Assembly: GCF_001435575.1 (NCBI RefSeq)
Contig: NZ_AZEA01000027.1
Coordinates: 1 to 34,998 of the forward strand
DNA from: Lentilactobacillus sunkii DSM 19904
Lineage (GTDB): Bacteria > Bacillota > Bacilli > Lactobacillales > Lactobacillaceae
Direction: 5' to 3'
Length of the DNA: 34,998 nt
The notes under the pieces are model-generated. The model saw only the letters and a program-made list of their open reading frames with translations. It was not told the origin of the DNA and did no database searches. Below, piece after piece: positions 15,801-24,011 of the stretch; position 1 is the stretch's first letter, and every line of letters starts with the position of its first letter. A program made the translations under genes and the position numbers.

Positions 15801-16915
15801 ACGGTAAAGCAACTGCGAAGACCGTTACGTTAAATGAAGCGAATAACTGGACTGCAGAGTTTACAGGTTTACCGGAAACCGATAATCAAGGAAAGCCAAT
15901 TGTGTATACAGTTGCCGAAAAATCGGTTCCAGCGGGATATACAACCACAACTTCTGGTTTGCAGCCGGTCAAAGACGGTGTTGTTACCTTGGTTAATGAA
16001 TATGTTCCGAATAAGACTTCAGTAACTGTGAACAAAATCTGGCAAGGGGTTCCAAAGGGCACCGCAACACCTGCAATTACGGTCACATTGTATGCAAATG
16101 GAAAAGCAACCGATAAGACAATAACCTTGAATAGTCAAAACGGGTATTTGGGAAGATTTGAGAACCTGCCTGAAACTGATGATCTGGGTAATAAGATCAC
16201 ATATACAGTTGTCGAAACCGCAGTCGACGGATACTCTTCAACAACTACCGGTCAACAGATTGTCAAAGGTGGTCTGGTTACCTTGGTAAATGTGTTTGTA
16301 CCAAAAAGGACTTCGATCAAAGTTGTCAAGGAATGGTCTGGAGTTCCAAAAGGGACTGTTGCGCCAAGTATCACGGCAACCTTGTATGCAAACGGCAAGG
16401 CGACTGGCCAAGTCGTTACGTTGGACTCAAGTAACGATTACACAGCAGTCTTTGACAATTTGCCACAAACCGATGCAGACGGGAACCCGATTATTTATAC
16501 CGTTGCCGAAACAAAAATTCCAGATGGATATACATCTTCTACTATCGGACAGCAGTCAGTCGAAGATGGGGTGGTTATCTTGAAGAATAAGCACACACCA
16601 GTAACTCCTGTTACACCTGTCACACCTGTGACGCCAAATGTGCCAGGAAAGCCTAGTGTGATAACGCCAGACACTCATACGACTTCTGAGGGTGCCGAGA
16701 TCGTCAAGACGCCTGTAACGCCTGTTCAAGCAGTGCAATCAAGGCAACCAACCACCACAGCCAAAGCAGGTACGCCTCAAACCACAACCGCCGCTAAAGG
16801 GAAATTGCCACAAACTGGTGACAAAGTTAAGCAGGAAATTGCATTAACGGTCATCGGCATGTTGCTAATTGGGTTACTAGGTGCTTGGAAATATATTGGA
16901 TTGATTAAAAAATAA
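12803..16915 (+). CDS. LPQTG-anchored adhesin with nine Cna_B repeats
   Basis: A 1370-residue cell-wall protein. The GTG at 12803 is chosen because GGAGGGG (12788-12794) is 8 bases upstream; an ATG at 12773 has no such site. The signal peptide ends after Ala38. Residues 40-345 form an Ig-like adhesin region of the collagen-binding/MSCRAMM type. Residues 355-1265 are nine Cna_B domains, each with VxK near the start, a Y-x-V-x-E strand and a final V/L-x-N-x-Y, the Lys/Glu/Asn set for intramolecular isopeptide bonds. A TPV-repeat linker and Thr-rich spacer follow. LPQTG is at 1335-1339, then a membrane helix and a KK tail: a sortase A substrate. Domains 4-5 and 6-7 are a 597-bp duplication. Ligand unknown. 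Confidence 0.95.
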   Translation: MNEKIKFGLRSIGKWLGIFAVIISIFIGIGFQAQSAKAVDISTSVTGLGPNDGYYSKNGSTNWEAISNMDPSVIANWQKYENYAIKYNYTVPAGVVVNAGDTAKLTLPSGTTFHDAQNFDLISTDKDGHQTVVGKFTADSGSTSGTITFNDYYSKHINDRGGTISFQVNGSKDDTKPDGYIGKNGYTFSGPFKGTDYPQTADGRNQYMMWDAKVNADKRQINNAVITDTLLNTDNQKIVLDPITMKPVIQIKDDSGNVIPDTDYTITYSASDPAKFTIQWIGVLDKTININYLSKITNQNYLQNGSELQLNNDMRLQGTTKDGGSGGDGNNVVIDKTSHSKNTIGGKGTGHGTQFSINVTKKWQGVPTDGKLPASVKVTLYALHEGSKEPVSTGKSIILNEANGWKGSFTDLWTLDSSDKKIEYSVVEDPVSNYKSTTSSHLLDDKTNNVTVTNTYVAPATTSIKVNKVWTGVPSGVKTPSVTATLYQTVSSNGKDVTTSTGKTLELNQDNQYAGSFTDLPEKDNSGNTIKYSVKESAVPGYKSTDSDQTPDKNGSVTFTNQFIPEKIQVVKTWQGVPDSEKANIPSITAVLYKTVKEDGKDVTTSTGKTVELNKANNWTSEFTDLPQTDDQGNKITYSVSEKVVPSGYTSTSGKQTPDKNGVVTLVNKYNVHKTSVTVNKVWQGVPDGVKTPSVTVTLYADGKSTGKKITLDSQNGYSARFDNLPETDDNGKTIKYTVVEEKVDGYKAADNDQVTVVGGKVTLTNHYIPKQTKITVKKAWKGLPKNVDKKKLSIQAVLYANGKATNKIVTLNSANNWTAEFTDLPETDSQGKAIKYTVAEKSVPNGYTTTTSGQQPVKDGVVTLVNEYVAHKTSVTVNKVWQGVPEGIQTPSITVTLYANGEATKQTIILDSQNGYSGKFDNLPETDANGQAIKYTVVETQVSGYTSANSGQIKVVDGKVTLTNHYIPKQTKITVKKIWKGVPSSDTSNRSIEAVLYANGKATAKTVTLNEANNWTAEFTGLPETDNQGKPIVYTVAEKSVPAGYTTTTSGLQPVKDGVVTLVNEYVPNKTSVTVNKIWQGVPKGTATPAITVTLYANGKATDKTITLNSQNGYLGRFENLPETDDLGNKITYTVVETAVDGYSSTTTGQQIVKGGLVTLVNVFVPKRTSIKVVKEWSGVPKGTVAPSITATLYANGKATGQVVTLDSSNDYTAVFDNLPQTDADGNPIIYTVAETKIPDGYTSSTIGQQSVEDGVVILKNKHTPVTPVTPVTPVTPNVPGKPSVITPDTHTTSEGAEIVKTPVTPVQAVQSRQPTTTAKAGTPQTTTAAKGKLPQTGDKVKQEIALTVIGMLLIGLLGAWKYIGLIKK
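14821..16017 (+). repeat. 597-bp tandem repeat of paired Cna_B domains
   Basis: Two 199-codon units start at 14821 and 15418, each made of one TSVTVNKVWQGVP domain and one TKITVKKxWKGxP domain. Landmarks such as the CAAAGCAGAC word recur exactly 597 bp apart (15111 and 15708). A third, more diverged start follows near 16015. This indicates expansion by unequal recombination of two-domain blocks. Confidence 0.85.
16598..16636 (+). repeat. Short tandem repeat coding for a Thr-Pro-Val linker
   Basis: Nine-base units of the type CCTGTTACA/CCTGTCACA repeat about four times and encode TPV units before the wall-spanning region. Copy number could vary by slippage. Confidence 0.7.
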
Positions 16916-16953
16916 AGTAAAATGAATGGTCAGTTCATTGATCGAAATAATTG

Positions 16954-17002
16954 AAAAAGACGAATTCAGCAACCGCAAATGGTCGCTGAATTCGTCTTTT
17001 TG
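16954..17002. terminator. Bidirectional terminator, 16-17 bp stem
   Basis: Positions 16954-16970 pair with 16984-17000 (GACGAATTCAGC / GCTGAATTCGTC core), with A- and T-runs on the two sides. It serves the adhesin gene on the plus strand and the convergent gene ending at 17066. Confidence 0.9.
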
Positions 17003-17065
17003 TACTTCACTAAATATTTTGAAATTAAAGGCTGGAGTTGTTTCCAATGTCTGTTATGACAGGTA

Positions 17066-17386
17066 TTACCCCCGAACCAATAATTCCATTTGGCCCTTTT
17101 GTGGGGCGAAGTTAACCCCCAATAACGGCTCGTCTAGGATCTTGCCGTACTCGTCCAACACATCAAGTGGCAGTGGTGTATGTAACTTGAGTGAGGAGAT
17201 GACTTCTTCTGGGGTGTCGGCTTCATCAAGGTTGATAAACAAGTTGATTTTGCTGACAACGTCCCGATATAAATCGGTCAAAATAGAGTTCGGCTTCCCG
17301 GCAACGTCGGTAATGACGACCTGAGCAGGGTCAAAGCCGAAATGGTTGAACCTCACCATTTTTAATACATCGAACAAATTATTCAT
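17066..17386 (-). CDS. Small protein of unknown function
   Basis: A 106-residue acidic soluble protein without signal peptide or membrane segment. The ATG at 17386 is preceded by AAGGG 11 bases upstream; a TTG three codons earlier is too close to it. The sequence begins MNNLFDVLKMVRFNHFGFD and alternates helical and strand-like segments. Codon use looks genuine, and the opposite frame looks like a shadow. I do not recognise a family, and the neighbours give no clue. Confidence 0.6.
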   Translation of the reverse strand: MNNLFDVLKMVRFNHFGFDPAQVVITDVAGKPNSILTDLYRDVVSKINLFINLDEADTPEEVISSLKLHTPLPLDVLDEYGKILDEPLLGVNFAPQKGQMELLVRG

Positions 17387-17497
17387 TACCTTCAAGTCCC
17401 TTCAGAATGGATCGTTTAGATATAAGTTTAGACGTAATAGTGTATAAATGGCAAGAATTATTTCCTTTGGATTGCCATTGTATACAAAAAGAGGGAA

Positions 17498-17608
17498 GTG
17501 CGACAAAAGACGTTTTTGCTTCCGTAGCATAACCTAGGATATTTTTTTGAGCTGTAAGCTCGGAAAGTTATCCTAGGTTATGCATAGGAGGCAGTCTTTC
17601 GGCACACG
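17498..17608. repeat. Long imperfect palindrome, copy A4
   Basis: Outer ends GTGCGAC and CGGCACACG can pair, and the inner arm GCATAACCTAGGATA pairs perfectly with TATCCTAGGTTATGC. A small GAGC/GCTC hairpin sits at the tip. The architecture matches the palindromes at 27336, 31998, 32241 and 34865, but the inner arm sequence is different. Confidence 0.6.
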
Positions 17609-17637
17609 TTATGGCTATATAACAGGAGAAATTCAAA

Positions 17638-17674
17638 GGGGCTGTGAACAAAACATTTGTTTTGCCACAGCCCC
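17638..17674 (-). terminator. Terminator of guaC
   Basis: GGGGCTGTG...ACA pairs with TGT...CACAGCCCC (17 bp with one mismatch, 2-4 base loop). On the minus strand it is followed by TTTGAATTTCT. It lies 35 bp past the guaC stop. Confidence 0.75.
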
Positions 17675-17709
17675 TCCTTATCATTAATCAGAATCGGTGA
17701 TAAAAAGAA

Positions 17710-18681
17710 TTAGTCACCATTCATAATTGAGTTTTTAACAATCACATAATCAACTTTGGTAATATCGTTCAGCTTACGGCCACCAGCATATGAGATGGAT
17801 GACTGAAGGTCTTGTTCCATTTCGTTCAAAGTGTCGGCAATGTGGCCACGGTAAGGAACCAACATTTGACGGCCTTCAACGTTACGGTAGGCACCTTTTT
17901 GACGTTCTGAAGCGGAACCCCAGTATTGCTTGTATTTCTTGCCGTCAATGGTGATCATGTTACCTGGTGTTTCCTCATGGCCGGCAAATAATGAACCGAT
18001 CATGACCATTGAAGCACCGAAACGAATTGACTTGGCAATATCGCCGTTGTAACGGATTCCACCGTCAGCGATCATTGGTTTTCTTGCAGCCTTTGAGCAC
18101 AAACGCAATGCGGCTAATTGCCAGCCACCGGTACCAAAACCGGTCTTGAGCTTAGTGATGCAGGCCTTACCAGGTCCGACACCAATTTTAGTGGCATCAG
18201 CACCGGCGTTTTCGATTTCACGAACGGCTTCCGGTGTTCCCAGGTTTCCGGCGATCAAGAAGCTGTCTGGTAATTGTTCCTTAATATAGTGGATCATTTG
18301 AATAACATAGTCTGAGTGGCCATGGGCAACATCAATGGTGATGTATTCAGGCTTCTCGTTGTCTGCTACCAATTGGTCGATGAATTCATATTCTTCCGGC
18401 TTGATTCCAACACTGATGGAAGCGTAAAGGTCTTTTGAATGCATCATTTTGATGAATCCTTCACGCTTTTCTGGTTGGAATCTGTGCATGATGTAGAAGT
18501 AATCGTTTTGAGCCAGCCAAACGGCCAGGTCATCATCGATCACTGTTTCCATGTTAGCAGGGACAACGGGGATCTTAAATGTCTTAGGTCCGAATTTTAC
18601 TGAAGTATCAGCTTCACTCCGGCTCTTGATAATGTTCTTGTTAGGGATGAGTTGAATGTCTTCGTAATCAAATACTTCCAT
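17710..18681 (-). CDS. guaC: GMP reductase
   Basis: A 323-residue cytosolic TIM-barrel enzyme that converts GMP to IMP with NADPH, releasing ammonia, in purine salvage. It has the compact GuaC form without CBS domains. Visible motifs are YEDIQLIPN at the N-terminus, VPANMETV near residue 40, the catalytic loop [15 protein letters not shown] with Cys174, [12 protein letters not shown] and [12 protein letters not shown]. The start is supported by TCGGAGG upstream. It lies downstream of purA on the same strand, but 353 bp of palindromic repeats separate them, so co-transcription is uncertain. With purA and purB the region covers interconversion of IMP, AMP and GMP. Confidence 0.97.
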   Translation of the reverse strand: MEVFDYEDIQLIPNKNIIKSRSEADTSVKFGPKTFKIPVVPANMETVIDDDLAVWLAQNDYFYIMHRFQPEKREGFIKMMHSKDLYASISVGIKPEEYEFIDQLVADNEKPEYITIDVAHGHSDYVIQMIHYIKEQLPDSFLIAGNLGTPEAVREIENAGADATKIGVGPGKACITKLKTGFGTGGWQLAALRLCSKAARKPMIADGGIRYNGDIAKSIRFGASMVMIGSLFAGHEETPGNMITIDGKKYKQYWGSASERQKGAYRNVEGRQMLVPYRGHIADTLNEMEQDLQSSISYAGGRKLNDITKVDYVIVKNSIMNGD

Positions 18682-18689
18682 GATTTACC

Positions 18690-19034
18690 TCCGAGGTTTT
18701 AGGACAAGTTCGTCAGGAATGCTACAGTTTCTAACTGCCTGACTCTGCTTACGACTTTAGGACAGCTCTGCAAGGCAGAACTCTGCTCATAAGCACCTTT
18801 AACAAAATTCCAAATACAGGAATTTCGTTAAAGGAGACTTATGATCCGACGGCCATGAAATGCCTAGCCTACTTGGCGAGTTCTAACCGCCTTGCTGCGC
18901 TCACTGGTTTAGGACAGCTCCGCAAAGCAGAAGTTTGCGCATAAGTTCCTTTAACAAAAATTCCAAATGCAGGAATTTCTGTTAAAGGAGACTTATCCTC
19001 CAACTTCTAATCGCTTTGCTGCGCTCACTGCTTT
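18690..19034 (-). repeat. Tandem palindromic repeats between purA and guaC
   Basis: Two large and one small related hairpin units, about 152 bp apart (TTTAGGACAGCT at 18756 and 18908). In each large unit CCTTTAAC...ATTCC pairs with GGAAT...GTTAAAGG, flanked by CATAAG/CTTAT and by longer arms ending GAGCGCAGCAAAGCG and GCTTTGCGGAGCTGTCC (minus-strand sense). The second unit also contains a copy of the CAAGTAGGCTAG repeat (18863-18883). No gene is present. The outer sequences resemble copy A5 at 32241-32356. Confidence 0.75.
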
Positions 19035-20315
19035 TTACCATACTTTTTCAACGACGTTAGTCTGCTCTCTGTCAGGACCGACTGAGAAGGTTGCGTAAGG
19101 GACACCGACTGCTTTTTGGACATGGTTCAAATAGTTCTGAGCGTTGGCTGGCAATTCATCAAATGTCTTGCACTTGGTGATGTCTTCATCCCAGCCTGGC
19201 AGCTCGTCATAAACGGGCTTGCATTGATTGAGTTCTTTTAAAGTTGCTGGATAATGGTCAATCTTTTGACCATTTAATTCATAAGCAACACAAATCTTTA
19301 GAGTTTTAATACCGGTTAAAATATCCAGACAGTTCAATGCCAGATGGGTATATCCGCTGACTCGGGCCGAGTGGCGAAGAACAACACTGTCAAACCAGCC
19401 GATTCGGCGGGGACGTTTGGTTACGACGCCGTATTCATGGCCGACTTCACGGATGTGATCACCGGTTGCGTTATTTAATTCAGTTGGGAAGGGTCCCTCG
19501 CCAACTCGTGAGGTGTAAGCCTTGCAGACACCGATCACGTGGTCAATTCGGTTGGGGCCGACTCCGGTACCGACAGCAGCACCGCCGGCACTTGGATTGG
19601 ATGAGGTAACAAATGGGTAGGTACCATGATCAACATCCAGCATGACACCCTGTGCGCCTTCGAACAAAACATTCTTGTTATCGTCAAGTGCGTTGTTAAT
19701 AATATAGGAAGCATCAATAACGTAAGGACGGATTCGATCGGCGTATTCGTTGTATTCATTGAAGATTGGTTCAAATTCTAGTGGTTCGTGGTCATAGATT
19801 TTAGTGAGCAGCTCATTCTTGATTGCCAGATTGCTTCGAAGCTTTTCTTCAAAAGTATCCTTATCAAGTAAATCGGCAATTCGAATTCCAATTCTCTCGA
19901 CTTTATCCATGTATGCAGGCCCAATTCCCTTATTAGTAGTACCAATCTTGGAATCTTTCTTTTGTTCCTGCAAACCGTCGAAGAGAATGTGGTATGGCAT
20001 GATAACCTGAGCACGGTTTGAAATTCTCAAGTTATCTGTACTAATCCCATCCTTTTTCAAATTGTCCATTTCGTTGATCAAGGATTTAGGGTTAACGACA
20101 ACCCCGTTACCAATCACGCTATACTTTTCCTGATCGAAGATGCCTGATGGGATAAGTTGTAAATGGTAGCTGTTGCCGTTAAATACAATGGTGTGGCCGG
20201 CATTATCTCCGCCTTGATAGCGGGCAATAATATCAGCGCTTTGGCCGAAGAAATCGGTAATCTTACCTTTCCCTTCGTCGCCCCATTGACTTCCAACAAT
20301 CACAATAGATGACAT
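19035..20315 (-). CDS. purA: Adenylosuccinate synthetase
   Basis: A 426-residue enzyme that condenses IMP and aspartate with GTP to adenylosuccinate, the first committed step to AMP. The start is the ATG at 20315 with AGAGGTG upstream; an in-frame extension further upstream would cross the promoter. Motifs are [14 protein letters not shown] (P-loop, residues 8-21), GGDNAGHT near 35-42, [14 protein letters not shown] and [11 protein letters not shown]. The length is that of the family. It is divergent from purB, which takes the product to AMP and fumarate. The shared intergenic region holds PurR-box-like words. Confidence 0.98.
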   Translation of the reverse strand: MSSIVIVGSQWGDEGKGKITDFFGQSADIIARYQGGDNAGHTIVFNGNSYHLQLIPSGIFDQEKYSVIGNGVVVNPKSLINEMDNLKKDGISTDNLRISNRAQVIMPYHILFDGLQEQKKDSKIGTTNKGIGPAYMDKVERIGIRIADLLDKDTFEEKLRSNLAIKNELLTKIYDHEPLEFEPIFNEYNEYADRIRPYVIDASYIINNALDDNKNVLFEGAQGVMLDVDHGTYPFVTSSNPSAGGAAVGTGVGPNRIDHVIGVCKAYTSRVGEGPFPTELNNATGDHIREVGHEYGVVTKRPRRIGWFDSVVLRHSARVSGYTHLALNCLDILTGIKTLKICVAYELNGQKIDHYPATLKELNQCKPVYDELPGWDEDITKCKTFDELPANAQNYLNHVQKAVGVPYATFSVGPDREQTNVVEKVW

Positions 20316-20362
20316 ATGAACACCTCTAAATTTTATTGCCAGGAATCTACCCAGCATTTTTA

Positions 20363-20391
20363 ATAATACCAACTTACATTGTATTAATCAA
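20363..20391 (-). promoter_or_regulatory. Promoter of purA
   Basis: On the minus strand TTGATT (-35, 20391-20386) and TATTAT (-10, 20368-20363) are separated by exactly 17 bp. The transcript would start about 40 bp before the purA start codon. Confidence 0.6.
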
Positions 20392-20440
20392 CTAAAAGGT
20401 TAATAATTTTCAGAGGTAAAACGTTTAATATTCGACTTTG

Positions 20441-20500
20441 AATCCGAATACGAACGAAAGACAATTATTCTTCTCATAATATAGTCAAAACATGAACAAT
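20441..20500. promoter_or_regulatory. PurR-box-like sites between purA and purB
   Basis: AATCCGAATACGAACG (20441-20456) and AAAACATGAACAAT (20487-20500) resemble the PurBox core (CCGAAC-like, A/T flanks) used by PurR of Bacillus and Lactococcus. They lie upstream of both divergent purine genes. The match is by eye only. Confidence 0.4.
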
Positions 20501-20543
20501 ATGGTATTATTATCTTGTCATTATTTAGCAGAAAGGACTCGTT

Positions 20544-21839
20544 ATGATAGATAGATATTCTTTACCAGAAATGAGTAACATTTGGTCACTCCAAAACCAA
20601 TATGCTTCATGGCTCAAAGTTGAAATTGCCATTGATGAAGCTTGGTCCAAGCTTGGAAAGATTCCAGCAGAGGACGTTGAGAAGATTAAGAAGAATGCCA
20701 AGTTTGATGTTGATGGAATTGCTGAAATTGAGGCGGTTACTCATCATGATATCGTTGCCTTCACCCGTGACGTATCAAAGTCACTTGGTCCAGAGAAAAA
20801 ATGGGTCCACTACGGTGTAACCAGTACTGATGTTGTTGATACTGCCTGGGGCGTTCGAATCAAGCAGGCCAATGAGATCATTCGAAAAGATATCGATGCA
20901 TTTATTGATGTGATTGCCAAGCAAGCTAAAAAATACAAAGAAACAGTTATGATCGGCCGGACTCACGGGGTTCAAGCAGAACCAACCACATTTGGTTTGA
21001 AGCTTGCCCGTTGGTACTCCGAAATGAACCGGAACAAGCGCCGTTTTGCAACTGCCTCCAAAGAATTGGAAGCTGGTCAAATTTCCGGTGCCGTTGGGAC
21101 TTTTGCTAACGTACCGCCATTTGTTGAACAATACGTTTGTGACTCACTTGGATTGCGTGCCCAAGAAATTACCAGTCAGATTTTACCACGAGATCTCCAC
21201 GCTGACTACATTTCAACCTTGGCATTAATTGCAACCAGTCTTGAAGAGTTTGCCACTGAAATTCGTGGCCTTCAACGTTCTGAAATTCATGAAGTTGAGG
21301 AACACTTTGACGCTGGCCAAAAAGGATCATCCGCAATGCCACATAAAAAGAATCCGATTGGTTCAGAAAACATCTGTGGATTGGCCCGGGTTGTCCGTGG
21401 TCACATGGTCACTGCGTATGAAGACGTTGCTTTGTGGCATGAACGAGACATCTCTCATTCATCCGCAGAACGGATCATTATTCCAGATACATTGACTTTA
21501 TTGGACTATATGCTTCACCGCTTCACACGAATTCTTGATCGCTTGACGGTCTTCCCAGAACGCATGAAGAGCAACATGGGTCTGACCTATGGCTTGATTT
21601 ACAGTCAACGGGTTATGCTTAAGCTGATCGATTCAGGAATGACTCGTGAGCAGGCCTATGACTTGGTTCAACCATTGACCAAACAATCATGGGATAAAGG
21701 TATTCAATTCCGTGACCTGGTTGAAGGCGACAAGAAGATTACCGATGCTTTGAGTGAAGATCAGATCAACGACGCATTTGATTACCATTATCATATTCGT
21801 CATGTTGGTGAGATTTTTGCGCGAATTGGATTAGATTAG
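20544..21839 (+). CDS. purB: Adenylosuccinate lyase
   Basis: A 431-residue member of the fumarase/aspartase superfamily. It cleaves adenylosuccinate to AMP and SAICAR to AICAR, so it acts twice in purine synthesis. The superfamily signature [11 protein letters not shown] is at about residues 261-271, with the upstream catalytic-site motif [11 protein letters not shown] near 140. The start follows AGAAAGGA with good spacing. The rest of the purine operon is not adjacent; pairing with purA in divergent orientation suggests shared control. Confidence 0.98.
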   Translation: MIDRYSLPEMSNIWSLQNQYASWLKVEIAIDEAWSKLGKIPAEDVEKIKKNAKFDVDGIAEIEAVTHHDIVAFTRDVSKSLGPEKKWVHYGVTSTDVVDTAWGVRIKQANEIIRKDIDAFIDVIAKQAKKYKETVMIGRTHGVQAEPTTFGLKLARWYSEMNRNKRRFATASKELEAGQISGAVGTFANVPPFVEQYVCDSLGLRAQEITSQILPRDLHADYISTLALIATSLEEFATEIRGLQRSEIHEVEEHFDAGQKGSSAMPHKKNPIGSENICGLARVVRGHMVTAYEDVALWHERDISHSSAERIIIPDTLTLLDYMLHRFTRILDRLTVFPERMKSNMGLTYGLIYSQRVMLKLIDSGMTREQAYDLVQPLTKQSWDKGIQFRDLVEGDKKITDALSEDQINDAFDYHYHIRHVGEIFARIGLD

Positions 21840-21865
21840 ATAAAATTACTTTAGAATATAACTAA

Positions 21866-21912
21866 AACGACCTCCTCAAACGGGCATGCAGTCTGAGGAG
21901 GTCGTTTTTTTC
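21866..21912. terminator. Bidirectional terminator after purB
   Basis: AACGACCTCCTCA (21866-21878) pairs with TGAGGAGGTCGTT (21894-21906), followed by T-rich sequence. A-rich sequence on the other side lets it serve the convergent gene ending at 21927. Confidence 0.9.
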
Positions 21913-21926
21913 GTGTTGAGATTTGG

Positions 21927-22880
21927 TCAGGGTAGAAATACCAATCGGTTATCGCCATAGTCATTCCATTTATCAGCGATCTGACTCAATGGGAAAGTTG
22001 TAACTGGAACGGCAATCTTTCCGTCTGTGATCATTTTAAGTAGGGCAGGCATGTCGTTTGCCAGGTTGGCCGCCGTGAATGAACCAAAGCCACTGCCAAT
22101 TAAATGAAAGTCCATACTTCTGAACAGGCTGCCTTTTAGTGGGGCGGTTTGGCCAGCCATTGACCCGATTTGAACCCAAGTCAGTGAATGCTGGGGATCT
22201 TTTCGTTGGGCAATCATATCGGTGATCATGGTTGCGGCGATGTCGCCCCAAAGGTAATCCAAAACGACGTCAACGTCGCCGATTTGGGCCAAGTCGTTTT
22301 TTAAATTCTCATCGTTGTCGGTCAGCTTGATGGTTGAGGTGACCCCAAATTGACCTAATTTAGCCAGCTTTTCAGGATTTCTCCCGACACCGATTACTTC
22401 GGATGCCCCAAAGCCAATGCTGATGGGGATGGCGAGTTGACCTGAAGCGCCGGTCGCTCCCAATACCAAGACACGTTTGCCCCGGACTTTGTCTTCGCCT
22501 AAGCGTTCTTTGATGGCCATAAAGGAAGACATTGCTGGATTGGCAGTTGCTGCAACCACTGCTGGATCAGCCGTGTTATCAATTGGGAACAATGCTCGCC
22601 GGTTGACGACAGCCTTTTCTGCCAATGTGCCATAGACGTTGCTGCCGGAATTGAAATAGAAATGTTCGCCGTCAGAAGTTTCGCCAACTGCGTCAACTCC
22701 TGGAACAATTGGTAAAGTGCTGGTTGCCGAATAATGAGTCCCGTTGGCTCTGGCACGGGCCAAACGGCTGACGGCTGCCGCTAAAATGTGTAGTTCAACT
22801 TCACCGTCTTTGACCTCTGGATCGGGGAATTCGCCATATTCCGGGCCTCGCGTAAAATCATTGATAATTGCTGCTTTCAT
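21927..22880 (-). CDS. Zinc-independent quinone oxidoreductase-like MDR protein
   Basis: A 317-residue member of the medium-chain dehydrogenase/reductase superfamily. The N-terminal GroES-like domain (residues 1-115) has GVDAVGETSDGEHF but lacks the Cys/His ligands of zinc alcohol dehydrogenases. The Rossmann motif GATGASGQLA is near residue 144, followed by a RNPEKL segment suited to NADPH. Such proteins reduce quinones, enones or aldehydes; the substrate is unknown. GGAG stands 8 bases before the ATG, inside the end of a small upstream reading frame with which it may form an operon. Confidence 0.85.
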   Translation of the reverse strand: MKAAIINDFTRGPEYGEFPDPEVKDGEVELHILAAAVSRLARARANGTHYSATSTLPIVPGVDAVGETSDGEHFYFNSGSNVYGTLAEKAVVNRRALFPIDNTADPAVVAATANPAMSSFMAIKERLGEDKVRGKRVLVLGATGASGQLAIPISIGFGASEVIGVGRNPEKLAKLGQFGVTSTIKLTDNDENLKNDLAQIGDVDVVLDYLWGDIAATMITDMIAQRKDPQHSLTWVQIGSMAGQTAPLKGSLFRSMDFHLIGSGFGSFTAANLANDMPALLKMITDGKIAVPVTTFPLSQIADKWNDYGDNRLVFLP

Positions 22881-22884
22881 GTGT

Positions 22885-23052
22885 TTACTCCTTATTTTTT
22901 AAAGTATTAATGTGTGACTGAAAGATATCTTGGAACGTGGCTTTATTTTGATTGAAGGAACGGTCATTTGCAACGATGTTGACTTTAAATTTCATCAATG
23001 TGCCAGGCAGGCATCCAATAGTTTTTCTTAGATCGAAAATCCGCATACACAT
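22885..23052 (-). CDS. Possible small protein upstream of the MDR gene
   Basis: A 55-codon frame starting at an ATG that follows TTGGAGA by 4 bases. Its stop lies just before the MDR gene's start, so the two would be translationally linked. The sequence begins MCMRIFDLRKT and ends HINTLKNKE; no domain is recognised. It may be a short regulatory leader peptide, a small protein or chance. Confidence 0.3.
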   Translation of the reverse strand: MCMRIFDLRKTIGCLPGTLMKFKVNIVANDRSFNQNKATFQDIFQSHINTLKNKE

Positions 23053-23214
23053 AAGTCTCCAATGTGTGCACACTTTGGATAGGATGCAGTTTTCATTTTT
23101 GTCCTTATGCTATATTTAACTTAATATGTAATGCACAAGTTTCCTAAAACGAATCACTGGATAGTAATTGAAGAATTTAGGGAAATCAGTCAGATACAGG
23201 AAGGCATGGTGGAT

Positions 23215-23964
23215 ATGGATAAGGTAAAAAAACAAAGATGGGTTGTGGGGCTTATATTTATAGCCGGGGCGATTACCTGGTTTGCGGTTGGCATGGGCTG
23301 GTTGAACTTTAAAATCAGTATGACAACGATTATTTTGACAATTGTTTTAGCAATTATTCTGTTGTCATCGCTGGTGAATTTCAATATTCCCGCATCGGTC
23401 TTTTCGTTGGCATTTTTAGCAATGCTGTACGCCGGACCCTTGGGGATCACCAACTTAGTTCCATGGACCATTCTGGGAATTGCATTGCTGGTCTCTATGG
23501 GTCTCATGATTATTTTTGCGCCTCAGGTTAAACAATATCATTTAAGTGACTGGCAAAAATCCATCAAGAATTCCTTCACTGGGAATACCACATCTGACGA
23601 TGACTCAAAACAAGATTCAAGTAATCAATCACATCCGGTTATTGACGCAAAAATGGGCGGTGTTGTACGATCCGTTAAATCAGATGATTTTCAGCAGGCT
23701 GACATTAAGGGCTCCATGTCGAGTACTAAGGTGGACTTTGATCAAGCACTGATTCAAGGTGACAGTGCCACAATCAATTTTGATGTTTACATGTGTGAAG
23801 TCCAGGTCTTGATTCCTAAAGACTGGAAGATCATCAATGAAGTTCGGCAAAATATGGGTAATGTCACATTCTTTAACGATGATGCGCCACATGGGGGACC
23901 GGTGGTTAGATTGACCGGTAAAATGAATCTGGGCAGCCTGGAAGTTCGGTATATCGAAAAGTAA
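23215..23964 (+). CDS. Membrane protein with LiaF-like C-terminal domain
   Basis: A 249-residue protein. The ATG at 23215 is preferred since AGGAAGG (23198-23204) is 10 bases upstream; other in-frame starts lie nearer to or before that site. Four hydrophobic segments fill residues 8-105, then an acidic Ser/Asp-rich linker (residues 120-138), then a cytosolic domain with the LiaF/YvqF pattern: VIDAKMGGVVRSV, SSTKVDFDQALIQGDSATINFDVYM and VLIPKDWKI. LiaF proteins hold a LiaS-type kinase inactive and sense cell-envelope stress. No liaR or liaS lies beside it, so here it would be an orphan or partner of a distant system. Confidence 0.75.
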   Translation: MDKVKKQRWVVGLIFIAGAITWFAVGMGWLNFKISMTTIILTIVLAIILLSSLVNFNIPASVFSLAFLAMLYAGPLGITNLVPWTILGIALLVSMGLMIIFAPQVKQYHLSDWQKSIKNSFTGNTTSDDDSKQDSSNQSHPVIDAKMGGVVRSVKSDDFQQADIKGSMSSTKVDFDQALIQGDSATINFDVYMCEVQVLIPKDWKIINEVRQNMGNVTFFNDDAPHGGPVVRLTGKMNLGSLEVRYIEK

Positions 23965-24011
23965 TAGCATGACGGGCAGTTAGGGACTCTACCTGGATTT
24001 CAGTGGAGTGG

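Noticed and set aside
16926-17324. 132-codon plus-strand frame after the adhesin gene
   Set aside because: It runs through the bidirectional terminator and lies opposite the better supported 106-residue minus-strand gene; the composition looks like a shadow.
18690-19034. T-box or other known riboswitch between purA and guaC
   Set aside because: The hairpins are duplicated and symmetrical, lack the T-box sequence and purine aptamer motifs, and follow a stop codon.
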